A stretch of 23,668 bases of DNA, taken from Pseudomonadota bacterium (lineage in GTDB: Bacteria > Pseudomonadota > Alphaproteobacteria > Rhizobiales > Xanthobacteraceae). Below the pieces are notes generated by a model, which did no database searches, was not told where the DNA came from, and saw only the letters and a list, made by a program, of their open reading frames with translations. The stretch is taken from contig JAFAGM010000111.1 of assembly GCA_023422775.1 (NCBI GenBank), positions 1 to 23,668 of the forward strand, in the 5' to 3' direction. Positions 7,326 through 14,503 of the stretch are shown one piece after another (position 1 is the first letter of the stretch; each line of letters begins with the position of its first letter). Both the position numbers and the translations under genes were made by a program.

Positions 7326-8033
7326 ATGGTCTCCACGGCTTCCAATGCGGCCGACATGGTCGCGCCCTCGACCCGCGAGCGCATTCTCGCGGAAGCGCTG
7401 CACCTGTTTGCCGAAAGCGGCTACGGCGGAGCCTCGATGCGAGAGTTGGCGCGCCGAGTGGGGGTGCGGGAAAGCAGCCTCTACAATCACTTTCCGGGCA
7501 AGGCGGCGATCCTCGAAGCCATCGTCAGCGAGTATGGTCCGGCCAGTTCGGCGAGCCGCCTGGAAGAGCCGCGTTATCGGCAGCTGAGCAAGCAGCCAGC
7601 CGCCTTCTGCCGTCAGTTCGCGCTCGATCTCGTGGCGCAGTGGTCGGATCCGCGCGAACACCAGTTCCAGAAGGTCATCACGGCGGAGCGCAACCGCGTG
7701 CCGGGCATTCGCGCGAAATTCGCCGATCAGTTCTATTCGCGCGAACAGCGCCTGATGACGGACTATTTCCGCGGCTTCGCGCTTGCCGGCCTGATCTCAA
7801 CCACCGATCCGCGCGAAATGGCGCGGCTGTTGTCGGCCGGTTTGATCTACATTCGCCTCGAGCACTATGTCATGGGCGCGCAGCCGTCGCCCCATGCCAG
7901 GGTGATGGAAGCCGTCGATCATTTCCTCGCCTTCTTCCTGTCCTTGCTCGGCGTGAACGGAGGACAAGCAGGAACGAAGCCGGACAAGGCAACGGCCAGG
8001 CAGCGAAAGGCCGGCAGAGAGTCGCGAGGCTAG
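7326..8033 (+). CDS. TetR/AcrR-family transcriptional regulator
   Basis: A 235-residue regulator. The N-terminal DNA-binding domain is clear at about residues 15-62: TRERILAEALHLFAESGYGG, then ASMRELARRVGVRESSLYNHF and PGKAAILEAIV. The helix-turn-helix is MRELARRVGVRESSLYNHF. The remaining residues form the variable ligand-binding and dimer domain, ending in a basic low-complexity tail (KPDKATARQRKAGRESRG). Start: the ATG at 7326 lies six bases after the operator and has no ribosome binding site. A second ATG at 7356 has none either. With a promoter predicted to start at about 7326, a leaderless mRNA is plausible. It probably represses itself, the SDR gene downstream and the divergent receptor-hydrolase unit. 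The inducer is likely a hydrophobic or acyl/aromatic acid ligand, but that is family expectation only. Confidence 0.9.
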   Translation: MVSTASNAADMVAPSTRERILAEALHLFAESGYGGASMRELARRVGVRESSLYNHFPGKAAILEAIVSEYGPASSASRLEEPRYRQLSKQPAAFCRQFALDLVAQWSDPREHQFQKVITAERNRVPGIRAKFADQFYSREQRLMTDYFRGFALAGLISTTDPREMARLLSAGLIYIRLEHYVMGAQPSPHARVMEAVDHFLAFFLSLLGVNGGQAGTKPDKATARQRKAGRESRG

Positions 8034-8081
8034 CGCCCGCGCTCGGCATGGACCGGTGCGCAAGCAGCATGTGAGACGAAA

Positions 8082-8918
8082 ATGTCAGACAAGATTCGAT
8101 ATGTTCGCCCGCCCAGCCCGGAATCCGCAGGCGAGGCGCCGGGCCGCGGGCGCCTCAAGGGCCGCAAGATCCTGGTCGTCGGCGGCGGGCAGCGGACGTT
8201 CGATGCCGCCACCGATCCTGTCGGCAACGGCCGGGCGATGTCGCTGCTGTTTGCGCGGGAAGGCGCCCATGTCGCGGTTGCCGACATGAACCGCGAAAGC
8301 GCGGAGGACACCGTCCAGCGCATCGCGGCCGAGGGCGGTCAGGCGTTTTCGATCGAGGCCGATATCGCCCGCGAGGCGGATGTCAACCGGATGATCGACG
8401 AGGCCGTGGATGGGCTCGGCGGCCTCGATGGCATGGTGCTCAACGTCGGCATCGGGGTCGGCGCGCTCGGCCTCGACGGCGTGGACCTGAAGGAGTGGAA
8501 CGACACGTTTGCGGTCAATCTGACCGGGCCGATGCTCTGCTGCCGCAAGGCGCTCAAGCATCTCGCCGACGGTTCTTCGATCCTGTTCATCTCGTCGATC
8601 GCGGCGATTCGTTCCGGTTCGCGGCTGATCGCCTATGACACGTCGAAGGCCGCGCTCGGCGGCCTGATGCGCAACGTTGCCAGGGAGGGCGCAAGGCGCG
8701 GCATCCGCGCCAACATCATCTATCCCGGTCTGGTCGACACGCCGCTCGGCCGCCACACCAGCGCCGGCCGGCCGTCTCGGAGCGCGTCGGGAGTACCGTT
8801 CGGCCGGATGGCGACGGGGTGGGAAATCGCCTATGCGGCGCTGTTCTTCGTTTCCGATGAGAGCGTCTACGTCAACGCCCAGACGCTGGCGGTCGACAGC
8901 GGCATCACCGGCCTATGA
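8082..8918 (+). CDS. Short-chain dehydrogenase/reductase (SDR)
   Basis: A 278-residue SDR. It has an N-terminal extension of about 25 residues before the Rossmann fold (GRKILVVGGGQRTFDAATDP, then VGNGRAMSLLFAREGAHVAV). The glycine-rich loop is expanded, with GGG and GNGRA separated by an insert, a variant seen in one SDR subgroup. The catalytic residues are present: S172 in ISSIAAI, Y185 and K189 in AYDTSKAA. LNVG replaces the usual NNAG. PGLVDTPLG and the C-terminal LAVDSGITG are typical. It begins 48 bases after the TetR gene with only a weak purine stretch upstream, so co-transcription is likely. It would oxidise an alcohol or reduce a ketone with NAD(P); the substrate is probably related to the ligand of the adjacent receptor. 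Confidence is high for family, low for substrate. Confidence 0.9.
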   Translation: MSDKIRYVRPPSPESAGEAPGRGRLKGRKILVVGGGQRTFDAATDPVGNGRAMSLLFAREGAHVAVADMNRESAEDTVQRIAAEGGQAFSIEADIAREADVNRMIDEAVDGLGGLDGMVLNVGIGVGALGLDGVDLKEWNDTFAVNLTGPMLCCRKALKHLADGSSILFISSIAAIRSGSRLIAYDTSKAALGGLMRNVAREGARRGIRANIIYPGLVDTPLGRHTSAGRPSRSASGVPFGRMATGWEIAYAALFFVSDESVYVNAQTLAVDSGITGL

Positions 8919-9265
8919 GCCCGGACCCGGGGAGGAAATTTCATTCGCCGGCTGTCCGATCAAGGCAATAAATCCACTGCCGGTCGGCGTCCGGACGAAG
9001 CGCATATTGCTATTTTCCCTGACATCTCGACTAGTTAGCGACACGGGACCATCTTCGCGGTGCGCCATCTTTTTCCGGCGCGCTTGGAAGATGAGAAGAT
9101 GCGACAGGTTCATGGATTGCTGCGCGGCGCCGCGTCCCGGATCGGACGCCGGCTGGCCCAGATCGTCGCGATCGCCGCCGCCAGCCTGCCGGTCGCCGGC
9201 GCATAGATTTTTCGCCGAGGCGCTGATCTGGACAAGCCGGCACGGTCGGTGGAATAACTGTTCCC
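8919..9265. other. 347-base gap before the deacetylase-family gene
   Basis: No conserved gene is recognised here. The stretch is locally more AT-rich around 8940-9065, consistent with regulatory DNA for the downstream gene, but no convincing -35/-10 pair or palindrome was found. The only coding candidate is the 35-codon frame at 9099-9206, listed separately. Confidence 0.5.
9099..9206 (+). CDS. Possible small protein of 35 residues (uncertain)
   Basis: An ATG at 9099 preceded by GGAAG and GAGAAG opens a 35-residue frame. It begins MRQVHGLLRGAASRIGRRLA and ends in a hydrophobic alanine-rich stretch, QIVAIAAASLPVAGA, stopping at TAG 9204-9206. A basic amphipathic start followed by a hydrophobic tail would fit a tiny membrane-associated protein or leader peptide ahead of the deacetylase-family gene at 9266. 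In DNA this GC-rich, short open frames arise by chance, and I recognise no family. It is recorded because the gap is otherwise empty. Confidence 0.2.
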   Translation: MRQVHGLLRGAASRIGRRLAQIVAIAAASLPVAGA

Positions 9266-10291
9266 GTGAAGGCCGTATACACCGAACTCCATCGCAGCCA
9301 CGATCCGCAATTCTTCCTGGTGCGGGGTGTCGTCAGGCGCACCACCGAGCAGCCCGAGCGCGCGGATCGATTGCTCGCGGGATTGAAGGCCGGCAGGCAC
9401 GATCTGGTCGCGCCGACTGTCTTCGGCCAGGGGCCGCGGGCGCGGGTCCACAGTGCCGAGTATCTTCGCTTTCTGGAGGAGGCCTGGGATGCGTGGACCG
9501 CACTGGGCGATGCCGGTCCGGAAATGATTGCCAACGTGCATCCGGTGCGCAACGCCGCCACGTACCCGACCCACATCGTCGGCCGCCTTGGCTGGCACAC
9601 GGCCGATACGGGCTGTCCGATCGGGCCGGGCACCTGGGCTGCGGCATGCGCGGCGACCGACGTTGCAACAACGGCTGCGCAACTCGTCATGGACGGCGAA
9701 GATGCGGCCTACGCGCTGTGTCGTCCGCCCGGCCACCATGCCTTCAGCGACATAGCCGGCGGGTTCTGCTTTCTCAACAACAGTGCGGTAGCGGCGGCGC
9801 AACTTCGGCTGAAGCACGAGCGCGTCGCAATTCTCGATGTCGACGTGCATCACGGCAACGGTACGCAGGGCATCTTCTATGAGCGGCCAGACGTGCTCAC
9901 GGTTTCGATCCATGCCGACCCGGTCTTCTTCTATCCATATGTCTGGGGATATGCGCATGAGCGCGGCGCGGGCCCCGGCCTCGGCGCCAATCTGAACATT
10001 CCGCTGCCGAAGGGCACGGGCGATGACGCCTATATCAAGGCGATGGGAGAGGCAGAGAAAACCATCCGCGCCTTTGCGCCGGGCGCGCTGGTGGTTGCGC
10101 TTGGTCTTGATGCCTCCGAACGCGATCCGCTGGCCGGGCTGGCGGTGACGACCGAAGGCTTCCGGCGAATTGGTGCCGCGATTGCGCGGCTCGGCCTTCC
10201 GACGGTGCTGGTTCAGGAGGGCGGCTATTTGTCCGACATCCTCGGCGCCAATCTTACGGCGGCGCTCGGCGGTTTCGAAGAAGCGCGTTAG
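9266..10291 (+). CDS. Histone deacetylase / acetylpolyamine amidohydrolase family enzyme
   Basis: A 341-residue zinc amidohydrolase. The active site is complete: the His pair H157-H158 in RPPGHHAF, zinc ligands D193 and H195 in DVDVHHGNGTQ, zinc ligand D282 in GLDASERDPL, and the catalytic tyrosine Y321 in QEGGYLSD. GGFCFLNN is also a family hallmark. Bacterial members remove acetyl groups from polyamines or other small amides, and some act on lysine side chains. The N-terminus MKAVYTELHRSHDPQFFLVR resembles the acetylpolyamine amidohydrolase branch. Start: GTG at 9266, with GGTGGA further upstream than ideal. No ATG alternative keeps this N-terminus. Its stop shares bases with the stop of the convergent SDR gene (10288-10291). 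The neighbours do not identify the substrate. Confidence 0.9.
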   Translation: MKAVYTELHRSHDPQFFLVRGVVRRTTEQPERADRLLAGLKAGRHDLVAPTVFGQGPRARVHSAEYLRFLEEAWDAWTALGDAGPEMIANVHPVRNAATYPTHIVGRLGWHTADTGCPIGPGTWAAACAATDVATTAAQLVMDGEDAAYALCRPPGHHAFSDIAGGFCFLNNSAVAAAQLRLKHERVAILDVDVHHGNGTQGIFYERPDVLTVSIHADPVFFYPYVWGYAHERGAGPGLGANLNIPLPKGTGDDAYIKAMGEAEKTIRAFAPGALVVALGLDASERDPLAGLAVTTEGFRRIGAAIARLGLPTVLVQEGGYLSDILGANLTAALGGFEEAR

Positions 10292-11022
10292 CCCGCGAGA
10301 AATCCGCCATCGACGGCGACGACAGTGCCGGTGGCGTAGCTTGACGCCGGCATGCATAGAAACGCCACCGCGCCGGCGACGTCTTCCGGCTGGCCCCAGC
10401 GCTTGAACGCGGTACGATCGGCGATGCGGCGATAATGCACCTGGTCCTGCCGTCCGGCTTCGTTGATGCTGGTTTCGATGTAACCCGGCGCCACCGCGTT
10501 GACGCGAATGCCTTCCTCCGCCCAGGAAAGCGCAAGCGCCTTGGTCAGCATCACGACGCCGCCCTTGCTGGCGCAATAGGCTGGAATGCGCGGCAGCGCC
10601 AGCGTCGCATTCATCGACGCGATATTGACGATCGAGCCTCTGGTTCGCGCCAGCGCCGGGCGGAACGCCATGCAGGTCCGGAACGTGCCGGTGAGGTTGA
10701 CGTCGAGCACCTTCATGAAGGTGGCGATCTCGTATTCCTTGTCGCGTGCCAGGATGCCGGCGCAATTGACCAGCGCGTCGACGCGTTCGTGTGCCTTCGC
10801 GAAGGCGTCCACGGCCTCGTCGCTGGTGACGTCGAGCTTCTGCACGGAGAGCCCCGCGCGCGGGCGAAGTTGCGAGCGCGAGATCGCGGCATCATCGACG
10901 GCCGTTGCCGTTACGGTGGCGCCGAGATCGCAGAGCAGATTGGAAATCGCAGCGCCGATGTCGCCGGCGCCTCCGATGACGGCGGCATGAAAACCTGACG
11001 GTAGTGAAAACAGGGCGGTCAT
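10288..11022 (-). CDS. Short-chain dehydrogenase/reductase (SDR), downstream of LacI regulator
   Basis: A 244-residue classical SDR. The cofactor loop is AAVIGGAGDIGAAIS (residues 13-27), followed by NCAG at 86-89. The catalytic residues are S136 (NIASMNA), Y149 and K153 (AYCASKGG). APGYIETSIN and the end TGTVVAVDGGFLAG complete the family pattern. D43-D44 after strand 2 favours NAD over NADP, as an inference. Start: the ATG at 11020-11022 has AAGGAAG upstream. The LacI-family regulator gene ends 24 bases upstream on the same strand, so both are likely on one mRNA controlled by the LacI operators. It may therefore be a second dehydrogenase of the sugar pathway encoded divergently. It overlaps the stop of the deacetylase-family gene by four bases. 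Confidence 0.92.
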   Translation of the reverse strand: MTALFSLPSGFHAAVIGGAGDIGAAISNLLCDLGATVTATAVDDAAISRSQLRPRAGLSVQKLDVTSDEAVDAFAKAHERVDALVNCAGILARDKEYEIATFMKVLDVNLTGTFRTCMAFRPALARTRGSIVNIASMNATLALPRIPAYCASKGGVVMLTKALALSWAEEGIRVNAVAPGYIETSINEAGRQDQVHYRRIADRTAFKRWGQPEDVAGAVAFLCMPASSYATGTVVAVDGGFLAG

Positions 11023-11046
11023 GGGGGCTTCCTTGATGCGTTCGCG

Positions 11047-12081
11047 TCAGGCGCGTGGTGGCGCGGTAGATTCCCGGACGATCAGGGAATAATCGACCTC
11101 GTGATGCATGATGGTTTGTTCGCCGGCCAGATGCCGGACCAGATATTCCCCGGCGCGCTGCCAGGTGTCGCCCGTCGGCACGTGGATCGTGGTGAGGCTC
11201 GGCCTGAGATGGCGGCTCCAGTCGAGATCGTCGAAGCCGACGACCGAAAGATCGCGCGGGACCGCGAAGCCGCTGCGTTCGGCTTCCAGCAGCACGCCGT
11301 AGGCGATCACGTCGTTGCCGCACACGACGGCTGTTGGCCGGTCGTTCAGGTTGAGCAGATAGCGCGCCGCCTCGCGAGCGTCGTCGAGCGTATAGGGCAC
11401 CTCGATGTGCCATTGCGGCGGCAGTTCGATTCCATTTTCGGACATTGCGCGGCGAAAGCCCTCGACGCGCGCGCTGGCGCGATCGTTGTTCCGCTGCAGT
11501 GCCGACACCACCCCGATCTTGCGGTGACCGAGTTCGACGAGATGCATCGCGGCGCGATGCGCCGCTGCCTCGTTGTCGGTGCCGACGCAGGGGTAGGGGC
11601 GATCCGGCCGGTAGATTCCGACATTGACGAAGGGGACGGCGTTGTCGGCGAGCAGCTTGCGCAGGGTGTCGTGGTGACAGTCGCCGCGCAGGACCAGGCC
11701 GTCGACGCCGCGGCTGATCAGGTTGCGTGCCTGCTCCAGCTCCGCGTCGAGATCGTAGCCGCTGGCCGTCAGCAGCAGCATGTAGCCGACCGACGACAGG
11801 TACTTCTGCAGCGACGCAATGCCACGCGCGAACATCGTATTGTCGATGGTTGGAATGATGGCGCCAAGCGTGCGGGTGCGCCGTGACGACAGTGCACGCG
11901 CGGAAGCGTGCGGGATATAGCCGACCGATTGCACCGCCTCGTCGATGCGGCGTCGCAGTTCGGCGCTGACGGAATCCGGGCTGTTGAGCGCGCGCGAGAC
12001 CGACGCCGTCGAGACGCCGGCGCGCGCCGCGACGGCGCGAATGCCCTGCTTGGACGACCTCCCGGATTGCGCCTCTGTCAC
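11047..12081 (-). CDS. LacI-family transcriptional repressor
   Basis: A 344-residue LacI/GalR regulator. The helix-turn-helix and hinge region lie at about residues 13-70: VAARAGVSTASVSRALN, VGYIPHASARAL and SSRRTRTLGAIIP. The effector domain resembles a periplasmic sugar-binding protein, with GVDGLVLRGD, VNVGIYRPD, LGHRKIGVVSAL, AVVCGNDVIAYGVLLEA and VVGFDDLDWSRHLRPSLTTI. Start: the codon is GTG at 12081-12079 with only a weak upstream purine stretch; it gives the usual short lead before the helix-turn-helix. The gene is divergent from the sugar ABC operon. A perfect TGTAAC-GTTACA palindrome lies 16 bases upstream of the start, and a second LacI-type site lies at 12194-12207. It most likely represses itself, the SDR behind it and the transporter operon until a sugar or sugar phosphate binds. 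Confidence 0.93.
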   Translation of the reverse strand: MTEAQSGRSSKQGIRAVAARAGVSTASVSRALNSPDSVSAELRRRIDEAVQSVGYIPHASARALSSRRTRTLGAIIPTIDNTMFARGIASLQKYLSSVGYMLLLTASGYDLDAELEQARNLISRGVDGLVLRGDCHHDTLRKLLADNAVPFVNVGIYRPDRPYPCVGTDNEAAAHRAAMHLVELGHRKIGVVSALQRNNDRASARVEGFRRAMSENGIELPPQWHIEVPYTLDDAREAARYLLNLNDRPTAVVCGNDVIAYGVLLEAERSGFAVPRDLSVVGFDDLDWSRHLRPSLTTIHVPTGDTWQRAGEYLVRHLAGEQTIMHHEVDYSLIVRESTAPPRA

Positions 12082-12096
12082 GTCGCGCTCGCTGTT

Positions 12097-12108
12097 TGTA
12101 ACGTTACA
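12097..12108. promoter_or_regulatory. LacI-type operator O1 (perfect 12-bp palindrome)
   Basis: tgtaacgttaca is a perfect palindrome with the central CG usual for LacI/GalR operators. It lies between the lacI-type gene start and its probable promoter, so it suits autoregulation. A perfect TATAAT follows at 12111-12116 on the plus strand but lacks a recognisable -35. Its centre is 98 bases from that of the second site, compatible with looping. Confidence 0.75.
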
Positions 12109-12166
12109 TCTATAATGATGGCTTCAGCCAAGTAATCTGTCCAGCAATTTCGGAGATTCCATGCGC

Positions 12167-12194
12167 TTGACAGGGGGCGTCGAGGGCGTAGTCT
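12167..12194 (+). promoter_or_regulatory. Predicted sigma-70 promoter of the sugar ABC operon
   Basis: A perfect -35 box TTGACA lies at 12167-12172. Sixteen bases later, TAGTCT (12189-12194) matches the -10 consensus at only three positions. The start would fall near 12201, leaving about 56 bases before the first gene. The LacI-type site O2 begins at the end of the -10 box, so bound repressor would block the promoter directly. Confidence 0.55.
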
Positions 12195-12207
12195 GTAACC
12201 GTTTACA
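12194..12207. promoter_or_regulatory. LacI-type operator O2 over the operon start site
   Basis: tgtaaccgtttaca is a 14-bp palindrome apart from one mismatched pair, with the central CG of LacI-family sites and the same TGTAAC half as O1. It covers the predicted transcription start of the ABC operon, the classical position for repression. Confidence 0.75.
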
Positions 12208-12256
12208 TATTCGATCTGGCGTGAACCAGACACGGGTGGATGCAAGGGAGGAATAC

Positions 12257-13558
12257 ATGTCCGGAAACGCAATGGCGACGCGCGTCGCGGTTACCGTTGT
12301 TGCGTTGGGGGCCGTCACGACGGCAGCCAGCGCGGCCGATTTCGACTGGAAGAAATTCCAGGGCAAGACCATCACCTTTCTCGCCAACAATAATCCGGTG
12401 TCGCAGGCGCTTCTGACCAACAAGGACGCTTTCGAGAAACTGACCGGCATGACGCTCAAGGTCGACGGTTACCAGGAGCAGCAGATGCGTCAGCGGCTGG
12501 TCACTGTCATGAACGCGCGCAGCGACGAGGTCGATGTCTTCATGACGTTGCCGTCGCGCGAGGGACCGCAGTTCGCCGCAGCCGGCTGGTATGGCGATCT
12601 CTCGGCGCTGGCCAAGAATGCGGTGGCAAAGGATTATGATTACGCCGGCCTGAGCCAGGCGTTGCTGAAGGCTGGAACCTTCGGCGGCAAGCTCACCAGC
12701 ATGCCGATGAATATCGAAGGACCGATCCTCTATTACCGCACCGACATCCTCAAGAAGTGCGGCGTCGAGAAGCCGGCGACGATCAAGGACCTCGAGGCCG
12801 CCGCGCAAAAGATCAAGGCATGCGACAGCGCGATCACGCCGTTCGTGTCCCGCGGCCTGAAGCCCGCGGTCGCCTACACGTTCAGCAACATGCTGCACAA
12901 TATCGGCGGCAGCTACATGGCCAACGGGAAGTCGAACCTCTGCTCGCCGAAGGGCAAGGAGACGCTGGACACCTATAGCCGCCTGCTGCGTGACTACGGC
13001 CCGCCCGGCGTGGTCAACTACAGCTTCCAGCAGATATCGGCGCTTTATCGCAGCGGCCGCGCCGCGATGTCGTTCGAATCCTCCAACGAGCTGCGTACCG
13101 TGATGGAAGGCGGCGAACGGCTGAAGGACACCGGCCTGGCGCCGTTCCCGGCGGGTGAGGCGGGGCAGGTGCCGACCGCGATCGGTTGGGGCATGGCCGT
13201 TTCCGCGCATAGCAAGCAGCCCGAGGCTGCCTGGTACTTCGTGCAATGGGCGACCAGCCCCGAGATCCAGATGCGCATGGCGCTGCAGGGTATCGCGCCG
13301 CCGCGCCCGGCGGTCGCCAACGATCCGGAATACCGCAAGTGGATCGACGAGCAGCCGGTACGCAAACAATGGCAGGCTGCGCTCGACGTGCTGGCTACCA
13401 AGGGCTCTTCGGAGGTGGGGTATCCCATCGTAGCCAATCCGCAGTCGCGCGAGTTCATCGGCCAGGCGGTGCAGGACCTGATCCTCAAGCAGAAGACCGT
13501 GGATCAAGCCTGCGCGGACGCGGACAAGGGCCTCGACGAACTCATCGCCCAGAAGTAG
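12257..13558 (+). CDS. Sugar ABC transporter periplasmic binding protein (CUT1-type)
   Basis: A 433-residue exported receptor of the carbohydrate extracellular-binding family 1. Residues 1-26 form the signal (MSGNAMATRVAVTV, then TTAASA before ADFDWKKF). The mature protein shows KTITFLANNNPVSQAL, then a domain with DVFMTLPSREGPQFAAAGWYGDL, TSMPMNIEGPILYYRTDILKKCGV and a C-terminal GWGMAVSAHSKQPEAAWYFVQW. This layout is typical of CUT1 receptors for oligosaccharides, polyols or sugar derivatives. Start: the ATG at 12257 has AAGGGAGGAA just upstream. The frame upstream to 12161 overlaps the promoter and is not coding. Three cysteines in the mature protein (in KKCGV, KACDS and NLCSPK) and one near the C-terminus (DQACADAD) suggest disulfides. 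It is the first gene of a seven-gene operon. Confidence 0.93.
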   Translation: MSGNAMATRVAVTVVALGAVTTAASAADFDWKKFQGKTITFLANNNPVSQALLTNKDAFEKLTGMTLKVDGYQEQQMRQRLVTVMNARSDEVDVFMTLPSREGPQFAAAGWYGDLSALAKNAVAKDYDYAGLSQALLKAGTFGGKLTSMPMNIEGPILYYRTDILKKCGVEKPATIKDLEAAAQKIKACDSAITPFVSRGLKPAVAYTFSNMLHNIGGSYMANGKSNLCSPKGKETLDTYSRLLRDYGPPGVVNYSFQQISALYRSGRAAMSFESSNELRTVMEGGERLKDTGLAPFPAGEAGQVPTAIGWGMAVSAHSKQPEAAWYFVQWATSPEIQMRMALQGIAPPRPAVANDPEYRKWIDEQPVRKQWQAALDVLATKGSSEVGYPIVANPQSREFIGQAVQDLILKQKTVDQACADADKGLDELIAQK

Positions 13559-13607
13559 CGCGAAGGCGTAGCTTCCTGAGGCGGACCACCACACGGACCC
13601 TGTCGTC

Positions 13608-14495
13608 ATGGCCCATGCCGCCAACGCCGCAACGCCGGACCGGCAGCGCACCGAACTCGCGGCGCTGTCGGCTCCTGCCGTCATATTCACCCTGGCGATG
13701 ATCGCGTTCCCGGTCGTCTATACGGTGTGGCTCAGCTTCCATTCGTTCTCTTCGACCGGGCGCCAGTCGTTCGTCGGCCTCGGCAACTATGCCAAGCTGA
13801 TTGCCGACGGCGAATTCTGGCATGGGCTCTGGGTCACGTTGGCGCTCTATGTCCTCTCGCTGGTTCTGCAACTGGTTCTCGGCATCTGGCTCGCTTTGGT
13901 CCTGTTCAATGCCAGGCGGTTGCCGGGAATCGTCCGGTCGCTGTTCATTTCGCCGTTCATGATGCCGCCGGTGGTCGCCGGCATGATGTGGCTCGTGATC
14001 CTCGATCCGTCGCTGGGGGCGGCCAACTTCCTCCTGCAGAGCGTTGGATTGCCGCCATCGGAATGGCTGGCCTCGCCGGTCTGGGTGATTCCGACGGTGG
14101 CAATGATCGATACCTGGCAGTGGGCCCCCTACGTCGCCCTGATCGTTCTCGGCGGACTGCAATCGCTGCCGCCGAGCGTCTACGAGGCGGCGCAGATCGA
14201 CGGGGCATCCGCGTTCAAGACCTTCTGGCGCATCACGCTGCCGCTGCTGCTGCCGACCATCGTCACCGCGACGATCCTGCGCAGCGTCGATCTCTTGCGG
14301 TTCTTCGACATCATCTACATCACGACGCAGGGCGGGCCGGGCAACGCCTCCAACGCGCTCAACATCTACGGCTTCCGCGTCGGCTTCGAGTTCTTCAACA
14401 TCGGCTATGCCAGCGCATTGATGCTGACGCTCACCGCCATCGTGTTCGGCGCGGTGCTCGCATTCAATCGCCTGCGCGGCGCGGTCGCCTGGTGA
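13608..14495 (+). CDS. Sugar ABC transporter permease 1 (MalF/UgpA-like)
   Basis: A 295-residue inner-membrane subunit with about six transmembrane segments: APAVIFTLAMIAFPVVYTVW first, then ALYVLSLVLQLVLGIWLALVL, SLFISPFMMPPVVAGMMWLV, a segment at VIPTVAMIDTWQWAP, LLLPTIVTATIL, and ALMLTLTAIVFGAVLAF last. The cytoplasmic EAA loop that contacts the ATPase begins at E193 (EAAQIDGASAFKTFWRI). GGPGNASNALNIYGFRVGF is also typical of the MalF/UgpA group. It starts 49 bases after the receptor gene with a weak upstream GGAC. The next permease gene starts eight bases after its stop. Together they form the channel for the receptor at 12257. Confidence 0.92.
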   Translation: MAHAANAATPDRQRTELAALSAPAVIFTLAMIAFPVVYTVWLSFHSFSSTGRQSFVGLGNYAKLIADGEFWHGLWVTLALYVLSLVLQLVLGIWLALVLFNARRLPGIVRSLFISPFMMPPVVAGMMWLVILDPSLGAANFLLQSVGLPPSEWLASPVWVIPTVAMIDTWQWAPYVALIVLGGLQSLPPSVYEAAQIDGASAFKTFWRITLPLLLPTIVTATILRSVDLLRFFDIIYITTQGGPGNASNALNIYGFRVGFEFFNIGYASALMLTLTAIVFGAVLAFNRLRGAVAW

Positions 14496-14503
14496 GATCG
14501 CCG

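Noticed and set aside
8677..9882. 401-codon plus-strand open frame bridging the SDR and deacetylase genes
   Set aside because: A different phase from both real genes, with low-complexity Arg/Ser/Pro composition. It looks like a fusion only because stops are rare in GC-rich DNA.
9110..10765. 551-codon minus-strand open frame
   Set aside because: It lies antisense to the deacetylase-family gene and runs into the SDR gene in another phase. It is arginine-rich with no family pattern, a GC-rich shadow frame.
12111..12116. Perfect TATAAT as a second operon promoter
   Set aside because: No recognisable -35 lies 15-18 bases upstream and there is no TG extension. The TTGACA at 12167 is better placed relative to the first gene.
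12203..13690. 495-codon minus-strand open frame
   Set aside because: Antisense to the sugar-binding protein and its promoter. It shows no conserved pattern and would overlap the O2 operator.
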